Positions 53,509 to 62,457 of a DNA stretch of 64,000 bases are shown here, piece after piece. Below the pieces are notes generated by a model that ran no database searches, was not told the origin of the DNA, and saw only the letters and a program-made list of their open reading frames with translations. The stretch lies in assembly GCA_009911365.1 (NCBI GenBank), contig QXXF01000013.1, positions 1-64,000 on the forward strand. Direction: 5' to 3'. Each line of letters opens with the position of its first letter. Within the stretch, counting starts at the first letter, position 1. Position numbers and translations under genes: made by a program. The stretch comes from Clostridiales bacterium. GTDB lineage: Bacteria; Bacillota; Clostridia; Peptostreptococcales; Anaerovoracaceae.

Positions 53509-56500
53509 ATGAAGAAAATAATTGCAGTCATAATGATGTTCACAATGGTGTTTACGATGTGCGCACCATCGGTTGCGCATGCGGGAAGCGCAGAGTCTAA
53601 TCCTGCCGTAGAATCAAAGCTCAATGCTTTGATTAAAAAATATGATGGTACGTATTGGACTACAAATGGCAGGCCATCCGATAGAAATGGCAGTACGTCA
53701 TTGAGGTATCCTAAGGGAATGGCGATACAATGCAAAGGATTCGCCAACTATATTTTCAACGAGTTGTTTGGAACAGGCTCTATAGGCAGCTATGGCCTTA
53801 GAGAAAAAAAACAAAACTATTATATTCCGAATCCATCGGGGGCGAAATTAGTAGAAAAAACGGCCAATATTTCCAATAGTGCAAGCAAAGTGAAATCGAT
53901 CATTCAAAAAGGGCAGATCGGCGATTTCATCCAAGTCAGAAGATCCCACGGTGGGCCGCATTCTATGATTTTGGCGGGCTATGATAATACGAAAATAACG
54001 ATCTTTGATTGTAACACAGATGGGAAATGTGGTGTTAAGTATTATAAACAAACGTATCAAACATTTGCCTCTAAAAATAGCGGAATGTCGTTATATCATT
54101 CGACGAAATATCCAGCCATGAAGTTGTCAAAGCCCAAGATCACGAAATGCGAAGCGAAGAGCGAGACATCGATAAAAGTGGAATGGGGCAAAGTGGACAA
54201 CGCCGTCAAGTACAAGCTCGTGCGGACGGAGAAAGACAAGAAGAACAAGAAGACGGTTTACGAGGGCACGGGCACGTCCCACACGGACACGGGCTTGAAG
54301 GCGGGCACAGCGTACTATTACACGGCGTATGCGGAGAACGGGGGCAAGAGTTCGGACGCGTCCGACACGTACAAGATGTACACGAAGCTGGCCGCCCCCA
54401 AAATCGAAGTGAAGGCGGACGGCGCATCGCAGATCACGGTGACTTGGGACAAGGTGCAGGGGGCCAAGTCCTACACGGTGCTGGGGCGCAAGACCGGGGA
54501 GAAGACGTACGCCACGCTGAAGTCGGGCCTGACCGGCACGTCCTACACGGACACGGACCACAAGATCAAGGGCGTGAAAAAGCCTTTGGAGCCGGGGACG
54601 AAATACTACTACCGGGTGAAGGCGGTGGGCGTCGGCACGGTGGGACCGGCGGCCGGAAAGGGGAACCTGGTGACCCTGGAATGGGAAAAGGTCAAAGGAA
54701 GCGGCGACATGACGTACACCTACGACGTGTACAGGGACAAGAAGCGGATCGCGAAAGGGATAAAAGGAACGAGCCACAGGGACGAGAAGGCCACGGCGGG
54801 GCGCGTGCACACGTACGAGGTGAAAATGAAGGAAACGGCGAAAGACGGGAAGGTGATGGGCGGAAATTATAGGTGCTCGAGCGGCCCGTTCCACGCCGGC
54901 CCGAGAATCAACGAGCTTGTGGTTGAGCCGAAAAGCGCTAGCAAGATGAAAATCAGCTGGAGAAAACCTTCGGGGCTCCCGAAGGGGGCCACGTACGCCG
55001 TGAAGAAGCGAGCGGCGGGCGGCGATTGGGCCAAAGAGCCGATCAAGAAAGGGTTGACGACCACGAGCTGTGCGGACACGAACGTGAGCAAGGGCAAGGA
55101 GTACGAATACTACGTCCAGACGCTGGACAAGGACGGGAACGTCCTCACGAGAACGATGGCGAAAGCCGCGAAATTGGACATACCGCCGGCCAAGGTGAAG
55201 CTGAGCAAATCGAAGGTGGAATTGGCGGCGGGGGAAACGATGACCCTTTCCGCCACGGTCAGCCCGAACAATAGCTTCGACAAGACGGTCTCGTGGTCTT
55301 CTTCCGACCAGGCCGTGGCGACGGTGGCCGCGGGGAAAGTGACGGCGAAGGCGGCTGGCAAAGCGACCGTCACCGCGAAAACGTCCAACGGGAAGAGCGC
55401 GAGCTGTGCGGTAACGGTGCGCGCCAAGGAATGCGCCCACGACTACGGGAACTGGGCCGTGGACAAGAAGGCGACCTGCGAAGAGGCGGGAACCCGGCAC
55501 AGGGAGTGCGGAAAATGTGGGGCGGTGGAAGCCGAGCCGATAGAGGCGTTGGGCCACGCCTATTCCCAGGAATGGAAGGTCACCGCGGAGGCGACCTGCG
55601 CGGCCGAAGGTGAACGGGCGCGCGTCTGTGAAAAGTGCAGGGCGAAGACGGACCGCGAAGTCCTGGAGACGACGGAGCACGAGTTCGAGGAAACGTGGGT
55701 GACGGAAGAAAAGCCGACCTGCGGGCAGGAAGGCAGGAAGACCCGGAAATGCCGGATCTGCGGCGAAACGGAGGAGGTCATAGAGACGGTTGAGCATGCT
55801 TACGCGTTGACGGCGGAGACGGAACCGACGCTGGACGGTCCGGGGACGAGGACGTACGTCTGCGGGGCCTGCGGCGACAGCTTCACGGAAGAATGGACTC
55901 GAGTGGTCAGCGAAGGCGCCGTCAGCGTGGGCGGCAGCTCGGCGAAAGCCGGCGGCACGGTGACGATCCCGGTGGCGATCTCCGGGAACCCGGGCATCTC
56001 GGGATTCACGTTCCAAGTGGATTACGACGAATCCGCGCTCACCCCGAAGAAGATCACGGCGGGCGACCTGCTGAAAGGAGCGGATGGGAACGTGAAAGGC
56101 ACCTTCGTGTCCAACCTGGATCAGGGGGCACCGGCCTCGGAGTTGGAACGGGTGACTGCGCATTGGCAAAACGACGCGGATGCGAAAGGCGACGGGGTCC
56201 TGTTCAACGTGGAATTTGACGTGGCCGAGGGCACCGGGGAAGGAAGCTATGCGGTCGGATTGTCTTACGAGGACGGGGACGTCACCAACCAGACGTTGGA
56301 CGACGTGAAACCGGATGTCCTGGGCAACGCGGTGACCATCGCCGACGTGCTGCGGGGAGACGTGAACCTGGACCGGACGGTGGACCTGCGGGACGGGGTG
56401 CTGCTGGCGAGGTACCTGGCGAAATGGAACGTCTCGTTCACGGATGCGCAGAAGAAGGCCGCGGACGTGTACAAGGACGGGAAGATCAACGTGAAGGACG

Positions 56501-57411
56501 GCGTGAGGCTGCTGCAATTGCTGGTGGGCTACGAAGGGCCGGAAGGTGAAAGCCGCGCCGCCAGGGCCAGGACGAAAGCGGCCCCGAAAGGGGCGGACGG
56601 CCCGAAGGTCGCGGTGGAAGGAGCCGGATGCGCGGCCGGAGGGACGGTCAGCGTGCCGGTGACGATCGAGGGCAACGGAGGCGTGTCGGGGTTCGACATG
56701 CGGTTGGAATACGACAGCGAACGCCTGACGCCGGTGTCCGTGGAAAAAGGCGACATGCTGGTGGACGGGGAGTTCTCGTCCAGCCTGGAAGAAGGGAGCG
56801 GGGCGGCCCCGGGCGCGGTGGCGGCGCATTGGGGGAGCCCGATTGACGTGACGGAAGACGGCGAACTGTTCGCGGTCGAGTTCAAGGTGAAGGAAGGCGC
56901 GGAGGCCGGCCAGGCCGGCGAAGTGCGGATCGTCGAAGGGGAAAGCGCGATTTGCGACCAGGACCTCAACGACGTGGGGGCGACCCTCGAAGGGGGAGAA
57001 GTCGCGGTTTCCGAGCCGGAAAAGGAAGAAGAGGCGGAGACGGCGGATTTGCCGCCGTACGAGGTCAACGACGTGACCCTGCGGTCAAAAGACGGCCAGG
57101 AACTGGAGGAGATCCCGGCGAAGGGAGGCTTCGACGTGGCGGTGTCCGTCGTCGGCACGACGGAAGGGTTCCGTCCGTCCCGGGTCGTGGTGGCCGCGTA
57201 CGGCGCGGACGGTCGGCTGCTGGAGGTCGCGACCGAGGCCGTGCCGGAGGAAAGACCGGCGGGCTGGGCTTGCGGCCTGCGCGTGGGCGAAACGAGCGCG
57301 GACATCGCGAAGGTGGAGGCGTTCCTGTGGGACGCGGACCGCGGCATGACGCCGACGGCGTATTCTGTCACGATCTCGAAGGATAGATCAGATAATAGCG
57401 ACCAAATCTAA
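53509..57411 (+). CDS. Large secreted cysteine-peptidase-like protein with Fn3, Ig-like, cohesin-dockerin-cohesin modules
   Basis: The ATG at 53509 follows AAGGAGA; 1300 residues. A signal peptide ends near VAHAG. Residues about 30-205 resemble an NlpC/P60 or CHAP-type amidase/peptidase (Cys75 in IQCKGFANYIF, His151 in GPHSMIL, Asp167 in IFDCN). Fn3-like repeats, a Big_2 Ig-like domain (KLSKSKVELAAGETMTLSAT), CxxC ribbons (CAHDYGNW to CGACGDSF) and cohesin 1 (AKAGGTVTIPVAISGNPGIS) follow. The dockerin has two calcium loops (RGDVNLDRTVDLRDGVLLAR and DVYKDGKINVKDGVRLLQLL), and cohesin 2 (GGTVSVPVTIEGNGGVSGFD) and a C-terminal domain finish it. From about 54127 to 57390 the GC content is far higher than in the first 600 bases and in both neighbours. 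No surface anchor is visible. Confidence 0.82.
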   Translation: MKKIIAVIMMFTMVFTMCAPSVAHAGSAESNPAVESKLNALIKKYDGTYWTTNGRPSDRNGSTSLRYPKGMAIQCKGFANYIFNELFGTGSIGSYGLREKKQNYYIPNPSGAKLVEKTANISNSASKVKSIIQKGQIGDFIQVRRSHGGPHSMILAGYDNTKITIFDCNTDGKCGVKYYKQTYQTFASKNSGMSLYHSTKYPAMKLSKPKITKCEAKSETSIKVEWGKVDNAVKYKLVRTEKDKKNKKTVYEGTGTSHTDTGLKAGTAYYYTAYAENGGKSSDASDTYKMYTKLAAPKIEVKADGASQITVTWDKVQGAKSYTVLGRKTGEKTYATLKSGLTGTSYTDTDHKIKGVKKPLEPGTKYYYRVKAVGVGTVGPAAGKGNLVTLEWEKVKGSGDMTYTYDVYRDKKRIAKGIKGTSHRDEKATAGRVHTYEVKMKETAKDGKVMGGNYRCSSGPFHAGPRINELVVEPKSASKMKISWRKPSGLPKGATYAVKKRAAGGDWAKEPIKKGLTTTSCADTNVSKGKEYEYYVQTLDKDGNVLTRTMAKAAKLDIPPAKVKLSKSKVELAAGETMTLSATVSPNNSFDKTVSWSSSDQAVATVAAGKVTAKAAGKATVTAKTSNGKSASCAVTVRAKECAHDYGNWAVDKKATCEEAGTRHRECGKCGAVEAEPIEALGHAYSQEWKVTAEATCAAEGERARVCEKCRAKTDREVLETTEHEFEETWVTEEKPTCGQEGRKTRKCRICGETEEVIETVEHAYALTAETEPTLDGPGTRTYVCGACGDSFTEEWTRVVSEGAVSVGGSSAKAGGTVTIPVAISGNPGISGFTFQVDYDESALTPKKITAGDLLKGADGNVKGTFVSNLDQGAPASELERVTAHWQNDADAKGDGVLFNVEFDVAEGTGEGSYAVGLSYEDGDVTNQTLDDVKPDVLGNAVTIADVLRGDVNLDRTVDLRDGVLLARYLAKWNVSFTDAQKKAADVYKDGKINVKDGVRLLQLLVGYEGPEGESRAARARTKAAPKGADGPKVAVEGAGCAAGGTVSVPVTIEGNGGVSGFDMRLEYDSERLTPVSVEKGDMLVDGEFSSSLEEGSGAAPGAVAAHWGSPIDVTEDGELFAVEFKVKEGAEAGQAGEVRIVEGESAICDQDLNDVGATLEGGEVAVSEPEKEEEAETADLPPYEVNDVTLRSKDGQELEEIPAKGGFDVAVSVVGTTEGFRPSRVVVAAYGADGRLLEVATEAVPEERPAGWACGLRVGETSADIAKVEAFLWDADRGMTPTAYSVTISKDRSDNSDQI

Positions 57412-57435
57412 AAGAAAAGATAAGGAGGGATTAAA

Positions 57436-58416
57436 GTGTTGCATAAATGGAAACATAAAACTGTAGTTGTTGTGCTCGTCGCACTGGTTGCTTTGTTCTG
57501 TGCGGGAAATATAAAAACAGATGTTTTTGCGACAGGGACAGAAGTTTCAGCCGTTGCTAATAATCAAGAGAAAAGCGTGTCTATCACAGTCAAAAATTCG
57601 GAACTTGCGGGAAAAGAAGTTTCGGTTATCTGTTTTGCGCCAGGGTGGAATAAGAAACCGACTGATTTGGAAGGAAATCTTGCCCATATCGCTGTATTGG
57701 ATCAAGTGACTTTAGATGATTCTGGTGTGATGGCTATGACATACCCGCTAAGAGATAATTCTCCAGAGGGAACTTATACAGTGGCAATAGGAAGTGAAAC
57801 CAGCGATTCACAAAAAACGCAGGAATTCATGATAGGTACGGGCAATAATAGTGAACCTACAAATCAAGAAGACATTGTCGCAAAGGAAACGTTGAAACCA
57901 GGAAAAGCTTTCACCAGCAGTGATGGAATCCTGAAATATAAGGTGCTGAAGTCCGTTGCGGGAAACACTTTAGGAACAGTTCAAGTGACAAAAGTAGCGA
58001 AGCAAAAGACGAAAGTTTCGATTCCAGCGCAAGTGACCGATCCGAAGACAAAACAAAAATTCCGCGTTACATCAATTGGAGCCAATGCGTTCAAGGGAAA
58101 TAAAAAAATAACAAAAGTTAGCATCGGAAATGAAATTGAAACCATTGGAGCCAGTGCTTTTAGTGGATGTAAAAAGCTCAATAGCGTTACAATTGGAAAA
58201 AAGGTCAAAAAAATTGAAAGCAAAGCGTTTTACAACTGCAAAAAGCTGAAAAAGATCACAATAAAATCTACGAAACTAAAAAAAGTAGGGAAAAAGGCAA
58301 TTAAGGGAATTTTCAAAAAAGCGGTTATTAAAGCTCCTAAAAAACAAGTTAAAGCTTACAATAAATTGTTCAGCAAAAAAACAGGCAGGACAAGTTCAAT
58401 GAAAATCAAAAAATAA
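57436..58416 (+). CDS. Secreted BspA-like leucine-rich repeat protein
   Basis: Starts at GTG 57436, seven bases after AAGGAGG; 326 residues. A signal peptide ends near DVFATG. A beta-rich N-terminal domain (about 30-135; VSITVKNSELAGKEVSVICF) precedes a linker. A BspA-type leucine-rich region (about 190-290) has TSIGANAFKGNKKITKVSIG and IETIGASAFSGCKKLNSVTI, with a basic end KKLF-like NKLFSKKTGRTSSMKIKK. The C-terminal half is clearly related to that of the protein at 47984. It lies 24 bases after the cohesin-dockerin gene and may be in the same transcript, which ends at the strong terminator at 58460. Confidence 0.85.
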   Translation: MLHKWKHKTVVVVLVALVALFCAGNIKTDVFATGTEVSAVANNQEKSVSITVKNSELAGKEVSVICFAPGWNKKPTDLEGNLAHIAVLDQVTLDDSGVMAMTYPLRDNSPEGTYTVAIGSETSDSQKTQEFMIGTGNNSEPTNQEDIVAKETLKPGKAFTSSDGILKYKVLKSVAGNTLGTVQVTKVAKQKTKVSIPAQVTDPKTKQKFRVTSIGANAFKGNKKITKVSIGNEIETIGASAFSGCKKLNSVTIGKKVKKIESKAFYNCKKLKKITIKSTKLKKVGKKAIKGIFKKAVIKAPKKQVKAYNKLFSKKTGRTSSMKIKK

Positions 58417-58459
58417 GAATCGCTGCCTGAGTGACGCACAAAGATAGGCTGCAAAATCT

Positions 58460-58502
58460 AAAGACCTCCTATAGGAAAAAAGGCTATAGGAGGTCTTTGT
58501 CT
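58460..58502 (+). terminator. Terminator of the surface-protein cluster
   Basis: AAAGACCTCCTATAG (58460-58474) and CTATAGGAGGTCTTT (58484-58498) form a perfect 15-bp stem. Confidence 0.85.
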
Positions 58503-58858
58503 TAGGGTAAAAATGATTCGTATTTTCTACATCTCATTCCCCCGCAGTAATTCAATAATCGTTTCCCTTTTTGATTTTGAAAAAACGAACAAGGATGTGG
58601 CTACGCAAATGATGATGATCACTATGAATATAAACAAAGTTTTCATCATTGGAAAAGCAAATGGTGATTCCTTTTGTCGGTTTAGGAAAATATAAAGTTA
58701 GCTTTATATTTTCCTAAAACAGGCAGCGTGTCAAGATATTAAGACCATGGGAAAATTTTCAGCGCTGCAGAAATCTTCCTTCTGTTCCGAAAATGGCAAA
58801 CCCCTTGATTTCTCTGGTGTCGCATAGGCGAAGAATAATGTATACAAGGCAAATGTAG
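58503..58858. other. Intergenic stretch with a long perfect hairpin
   Basis: No credible gene. A 17-bp perfect inverted repeat with a TTAG loop (58681-58718; arm TTTAGGAAAATATAAAG) is the main feature. It has no T-run on the plus strand. A 60-codon open frame from 58513 lacks a ribosome site and is not reported as a gene. Confidence 0.5.
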
Positions 58859-58887
58859 TTGCAAAAAAGGCGGATTTACGTTATAGT
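58859..58887 (+). promoter_or_regulatory. Promoter of the acyl-CoA decarboxylase genes
   Basis: TTGCAA at 58859-58864 and TATAGT at 58882-58887, spacer 17 bases. Confidence 0.6.
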
Positions 58888-58956
58888 GTGGTTGATGTGC
58901 CACGCACTCATGAAATGACAAAACATCCGAGAATAGATGAAGGAGGAAATAGATAT

Positions 58957-60498
58957 ATGAACAAGCTTGAAGAACTTCGCCAGCTAAAAGAACAGATCGC
59001 TCTAGGCGGAGGGCAGAAAAGAATCGATGCGCAACATGACAAAGGCAAGCTGACAGCAAGAGAACGGCTAGAAATTCTTTTTGATGAAGGCAGTTTTGTG
59101 GAAAACGATGTGTTTGTTTCCCATAGATGCAGCAACTTTGGCATGGCGGACACAAAAGCCCCTGGAGACGGTGTTGTAACAGGTTACGGCACAGTGGACG
59201 GCAGGCTGGTTTTTGCGTATGCGCAGGATTTCACGGTGCTGGGCGGCTCCTTGGGCGAATACCATGCTGAAAAAATTGTGAAAGTCCAAGAAATGGCTCT
59301 GAAAATGGGTGCGCCTATTGTAGGACTCAATGACTCTGGCGGCGCGAGGATCCAGGAAGGTGTCAATGCTCTTTCCGGGTTCGGAAAAATTTTCCGCAAC
59401 AATACCATTTCATCCGGCGTGATCCCGCAGATCTCTGTGATCATGGGACCTTGTGCAGGAGGAGCGGTTTATTCGCCGGCGATCACGGACTTTATTTTCA
59501 TGGTAGACAAAACAAGCCAGATGTTCATAACTGGGCCAGAAGTCATCAAGACGGTCACAGGTGAAGATATCCCTGCGGAACAGTTGGGAGGGGCGATGAC
59601 TCACAACTCAGTCAGCGGTGTGGCTCACTTCATTGGAACGGATGACACCAATACACTGATGCAGGTAAGGGAGCTGATCAGCTACATGCCTTCCAACAAC
59701 TTGGAAACAGTGCCTGCGTTTGCTACAAATGATGATCCGAACAGGATGATTCCTGAATTCAATGAAATCATCCCGGAAAACCCAAATAAAGCATATGATA
59801 TGTATGATATCATTACAAAACTTGCGGATGATGGAAAAATATTCGATGTCATGCCGCATTATGCGAAGAACATGGTTACTTGCTTCATCAGACTGAATGG
59901 AGCCACAGTAGGCGTGATCGCTAACCAGCCAAAGTTTGGGGCGGGTTGCCTAGACATCAATGCTTCCGATAAGGCGGCGAGATTTATCAGAAGATGCGAT
60001 GCCTTCAATATTCCACTGCTTACTATCGAAGACGTTCCGGGATTCCTCCCAGGAGCAGATCAGGAATACGGTGGGATCATCCGCCACGGCGCAAAGATGC
60101 TGTACGCTTATTGCGAGGCGACAGTGCCAAAAATCACCATGATTTTGAGAAAAGCGTATGGCGGTGCTTACATCGGTATGTGCAACAAGGAACTAGGGGC
60201 GGATATCGTCATGGCATGGCCGAGTGCGCAGATCGCTGTCATGGGAGCGTCCGGAGCCGCGAACATCGTATTCCGCAAGGATATCAAGTCCGCGGAAGAT
60301 CCAGAAGCCATGCGCCAGGAAAAGATTGCGGAATACGAGGAGAAATTCAATAATCCGTACAGAGCTGCAGAAATGGGATATGTGGATGATGTGATCGAAC
60401 CGGCGACCGCAAGGCAGCGGATCATCAGTGCCTTTGACATGCTGAGCACAAAGAGAGAATCACTACCTGCTAAGAAGCATGGAAACATTCCGCTGTAG
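58957..60498 (+). CDS. mmdA: Acyl-CoA carboxyltransferase subunit (methylmalonyl-CoA decarboxylase alpha type)
   Basis: The ATG at 58957 follows AGGAGGAAA; a longer frame from 58888 has no ribosome site. The 513-residue carboxyltransferase has the two crotonase-like halves. The CoA-site motifs are LNDSGGARIQEGVNALSGFG and MGPCAGGAVYSPAITDFIF in the first half, with GFLPGADQEYGGIIRHGAKM, RKAYGGAYIGMCNK and MGASGAANIVF in the second. Length and motifs match MmdA and propionyl-CoA carboxylase beta chains. It moves CO2 between the biotin carrier and an acyl-CoA. With the OadG-like and biotin genes downstream, a sodium-pumping decarboxylase is likely, but the membrane beta subunit is not in this window. 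Confidence 0.92.
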   Translation: MNKLEELRQLKEQIALGGGQKRIDAQHDKGKLTARERLEILFDEGSFVENDVFVSHRCSNFGMADTKAPGDGVVTGYGTVDGRLVFAYAQDFTVLGGSLGEYHAEKIVKVQEMALKMGAPIVGLNDSGGARIQEGVNALSGFGKIFRNNTISSGVIPQISVIMGPCAGGAVYSPAITDFIFMVDKTSQMFITGPEVIKTVTGEDIPAEQLGGAMTHNSVSGVAHFIGTDDTNTLMQVRELISYMPSNNLETVPAFATNDDPNRMIPEFNEIIPENPNKAYDMYDIITKLADDGKIFDVMPHYAKNMVTCFIRLNGATVGVIANQPKFGAGCLDINASDKAARFIRRCDAFNIPLLTIEDVPGFLPGADQEYGGIIRHGAKMLYAYCEATVPKITMILRKAYGGAYIGMCNKELGADIVMAWPSAQIAVMGASGAANIVFRKDIKSAEDPEAMRQEKIAEYEEKFNNPYRAAEMGYVDDVIEPATARQRIISAFDMLSTKRESLPAKKHGNIPL

Positions 60499-60511
60499 GA
60501 GGTGAAGGAAA

Positions 60512-60952
60512 ATGAGCTTGATGGAACAATTTGCGAACCCTGAGACCATGCATAGTCTGTCAATGGGTGAAAAGCTGGCGGGAGCTGGCATCACTACCTT
60601 GATGGGAATGGGGATCACGTTTGTAGTATTAATTTTGCTGTGGGCGTGTATTGCAATCATGACAAAATTTACATATCGGCCAAATAAAGAAACGAAAGCA
60701 CCGAGTGCTGCTGCCGCACCAGTGCCAACACCGGTCCCTACGGCGGCACCAGCTGCGCCGGCAGTGACAGCGCCTGCGAATGCGGATGACAGTTTAATCG
60801 CAGTGATTTCCGCAGCCATTGCCGCATATGAAAGCGAGCGGAGAGGCGGCAACGGAAACCTGATCGTCAGAAAAATCAGCAGAGTTTCAGGTGAAACCAC
60901 AGCCTGGAGTAATGCGGGACGCATTGATTGCATAAACAGCAGAAAACGATAG
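60512..60952 (+). CDS. OadG-family membrane subunit of a sodium-pump decarboxylase
   Basis: A 146-residue protein with one membrane helix at about 28-50 (TTLMGMGITFVVLILLWACI), a cytoplasmic Ala/Pro-rich linker (PVPTPVPTAAPAAPAV) and a C-terminal part with DDSLIAVISAAIAAYESER, typical of the OadG/MmdD gamma-delta subunits that assemble the pump. GTAGGAGGTGAAGG precedes the ATG. It lies between the carboxyltransferase and biotin carrier genes, as expected for a decarboxylase operon. Confidence 0.85.
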   Translation: MSLMEQFANPETMHSLSMGEKLAGAGITTLMGMGITFVVLILLWACIAIMTKFTYRPNKETKAPSAAAAPVPTPVPTAAPAAPAVTAPANADDSLIAVISAAIAAYESERRGGNGNLIVRKISRVSGETTAWSNAGRIDCINSRKR

Positions 60953-60982
60953 TGGATACCATGAAAGGAAGTGTAAAGGAAC

Positions 60983-61399
60983 ATGAAAAGATATAATATA
61001 ACCGTAAATGGAACTGTATATGCAGTAGATGTAGAGGAAGCAAGCGGAGCTGCCCCAGTAGCACCGATCCCGGCAGCACCAATCCCTGCTGCCCCAGCAC
61101 CTGCGCCGATCCCAGCGGCACCGGCCCCAGCACCTGCGCCGGCTCCTGTGGCACCGGCAGCACCTGCGGCGGCCCCATCCGGCGGTGCTAATACAGTCAG
61201 TGCGCCGATGCCAGGAACTGTGCTGGATGTGAAAGTCACACCAGGTCAGGCAGTAAACGCAGGCGATGTCCTGATCATCCTGGAAGCCATGAAGATGGAA
61301 AACGAAATCATGGCACCTGCTGCTGGAACAGTAGACACCGTACCAGCTACCAAGGGCGCTTCCGTAAACGTAGGAGACGTTTTGGTAACATTGAAATAA
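60983..61399 (+). CDS. Biotin carboxyl carrier protein of the decarboxylase
   Basis: A 138-residue biotinyl protein. The N-terminus [20 protein letters not shown] is the usual start of MmdC/gamma subunits, a flexible Ala/Pro linker spans about 23-66, and the biotinyl domain runs to the end with biotin on Lys104 in LEAMKMENE. It carries carboxybiotin from the carboxyltransferase to the membrane subunit. The linker DNA is built of imperfect GCACC-type repeats, a possible slippage site. A terminator follows at 61419. Confidence 0.92.
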   Translation: MKRYNITVNGTVYAVDVEEASGAAPVAPIPAAPIPAAPAPAPIPAAPAPAPAPAPVAPAAPAAAPSGGANTVSAPMPGTVLDVKVTPGQAVNAGDVLIILEAMKMENEIMAPAAGTVDTVPATKGASVNVGDVLVTLK

Positions 61400-61418
61400 A
61401 AAGCATGAAACGAAACAT

Positions 61419-61453
61419 AAACTGACGGGCAAATTCATGCCCGCCAGTTTTTT
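61419..61453 (+). terminator. Terminator of the decarboxylase operon
   Basis: AACTGACGGGCA (61419-61430) pairs with TGCCCGCCAGTT (61437-61448), one mismatch, followed by TTTTT. Confidence 0.85.
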
Positions 61454-61665
61454 TCGATATATGAGACGGACAAAGAATGAATGAAGCACCGAAAAGCGCG
61501 GATACTGGTAATAGAAACACATAAAAAACATAACAATTTTCCTCTGGCCTTCTTTATTAATCATACAAGCTGTAGTATAATTACAAAGGCGTATCTGAAC
61601 ACCCCACCTAATTTCAGCCACGCCCTGATAGAATGGAGAAAAGCGGAGCAAAGGAGATAGCAGCC

Positions 61666-62457
61666 ATGCTACTAGCATTTGATGTAGGAAACACAAATAT
61701 CGTACTGGGAGTTTTTGAAAAGGGCACATTGATTCAAAACTGGCGGTTGGAAACAGATAATAACAAGAGCGCGGACGAATATGGAATGGTGATCAACCAG
61801 CTGTTCCAGTACGAGGGACTGGATGCGAAAGAAGTGGAGGATGTGATCATTTCCACGGTCGTGCCTTCTGTGCTGTTCACATTGCAGCACCTTTCCATGA
61901 AATATTTCAACAAACGGGCCATTGTCATCGGCCCTGGGATCAAGACTGGACTGATCATTAAATATGACAATCCAAAGCAAGTAGGAGCGGATAGAATCGT
62001 GAACGCGGTAGCGGCTCATGCGAAATACGGAGGACCGTTGATCATCATTGACTTTGGCACGGCCACTACCTTTTGCGCCATATCGGAAAAAGCGGAATAC
62101 CTGGGCGGCACTATTGGCCCTGGCCTGAAAATTTCCTCAGAAGCCCTGTTTGAAAAGACGGCGAAACTGCCGAAAGTGGAGTTAGAGGAACCAGGGACCG
62201 TGATCTGCCGAAACACCATCCACAGCATGCAGTCAGGCCTGGTATATGGTCATATGGGGATGGTGGATTATATCGTAAAGAAAATGAAGAAAGAGCTCCA
62301 GGCGTACAGCGAGTCGGCCCAGCCGGTGAAAGTCATCGCCACTGGCGGCCTAGCGACCCTCATCGATGGCGGCGTAGACTGCATCGACCATGTGGACAAA
62401 TTACTGACACTGGAAGGCCTGGAAATCATCCATAGAAAGAATAAAAAGCAGAAATGA
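61666..62457 (+). CDS. coaX: Type III pantothenate kinase
   Basis: The ATG at 61666 follows AAAGGAG at nine bases; a longer frame to 61633 lacks a ribosome site. The 263-residue protein has the ASKHA-fold phosphate motif [13 protein letters not shown] at the start, [13 protein letters not shown] and [12 protein letters not shown], all typical of CoaX. It phosphorylates pantothenate in the first step of coenzyme A synthesis. It overlaps the next gene by four bases (ATGA). Confidence 0.94.
   Translation: MLLAFDVGNTNIVLGVFEKGTLIQNWRLETDNNKSADEYGMVINQLFQYEGLDAKEVEDVIISTVVPSVLFTLQHLSMKYFNKRAIVIGPGIKTGLIIKYDNPKQVGADRIVNAVAAHAKYGGPLIIIDFGTATTFCAISEKAEYLGGTIGPGLKISSEALFEKTAKLPKVELEEPGTVICRNTIHSMQSGLVYGHMGMVDYIVKKMKKELQAYSESAQPVKVIATGGLATLIDGGVDCIDHVDKLLTLEGLEIIHRKNKKQK

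Noticed and set aside
54127-56829. Open frame of 900 codons on the minus strand opposite the GC-rich surface-protein segment
   Set aside because: It has no ribosome site. Its product is a low-complexity Arg/His/Pro-rich sequence, and it exists because GC-rich codons on the plus strand leave few stops on the other strand. The plus-strand frame has clear domains.
58513-58695. 60-codon open frame on the plus strand
   Set aside because: No ribosome site or recognisable motif, and it ends within the 17-bp hairpin.
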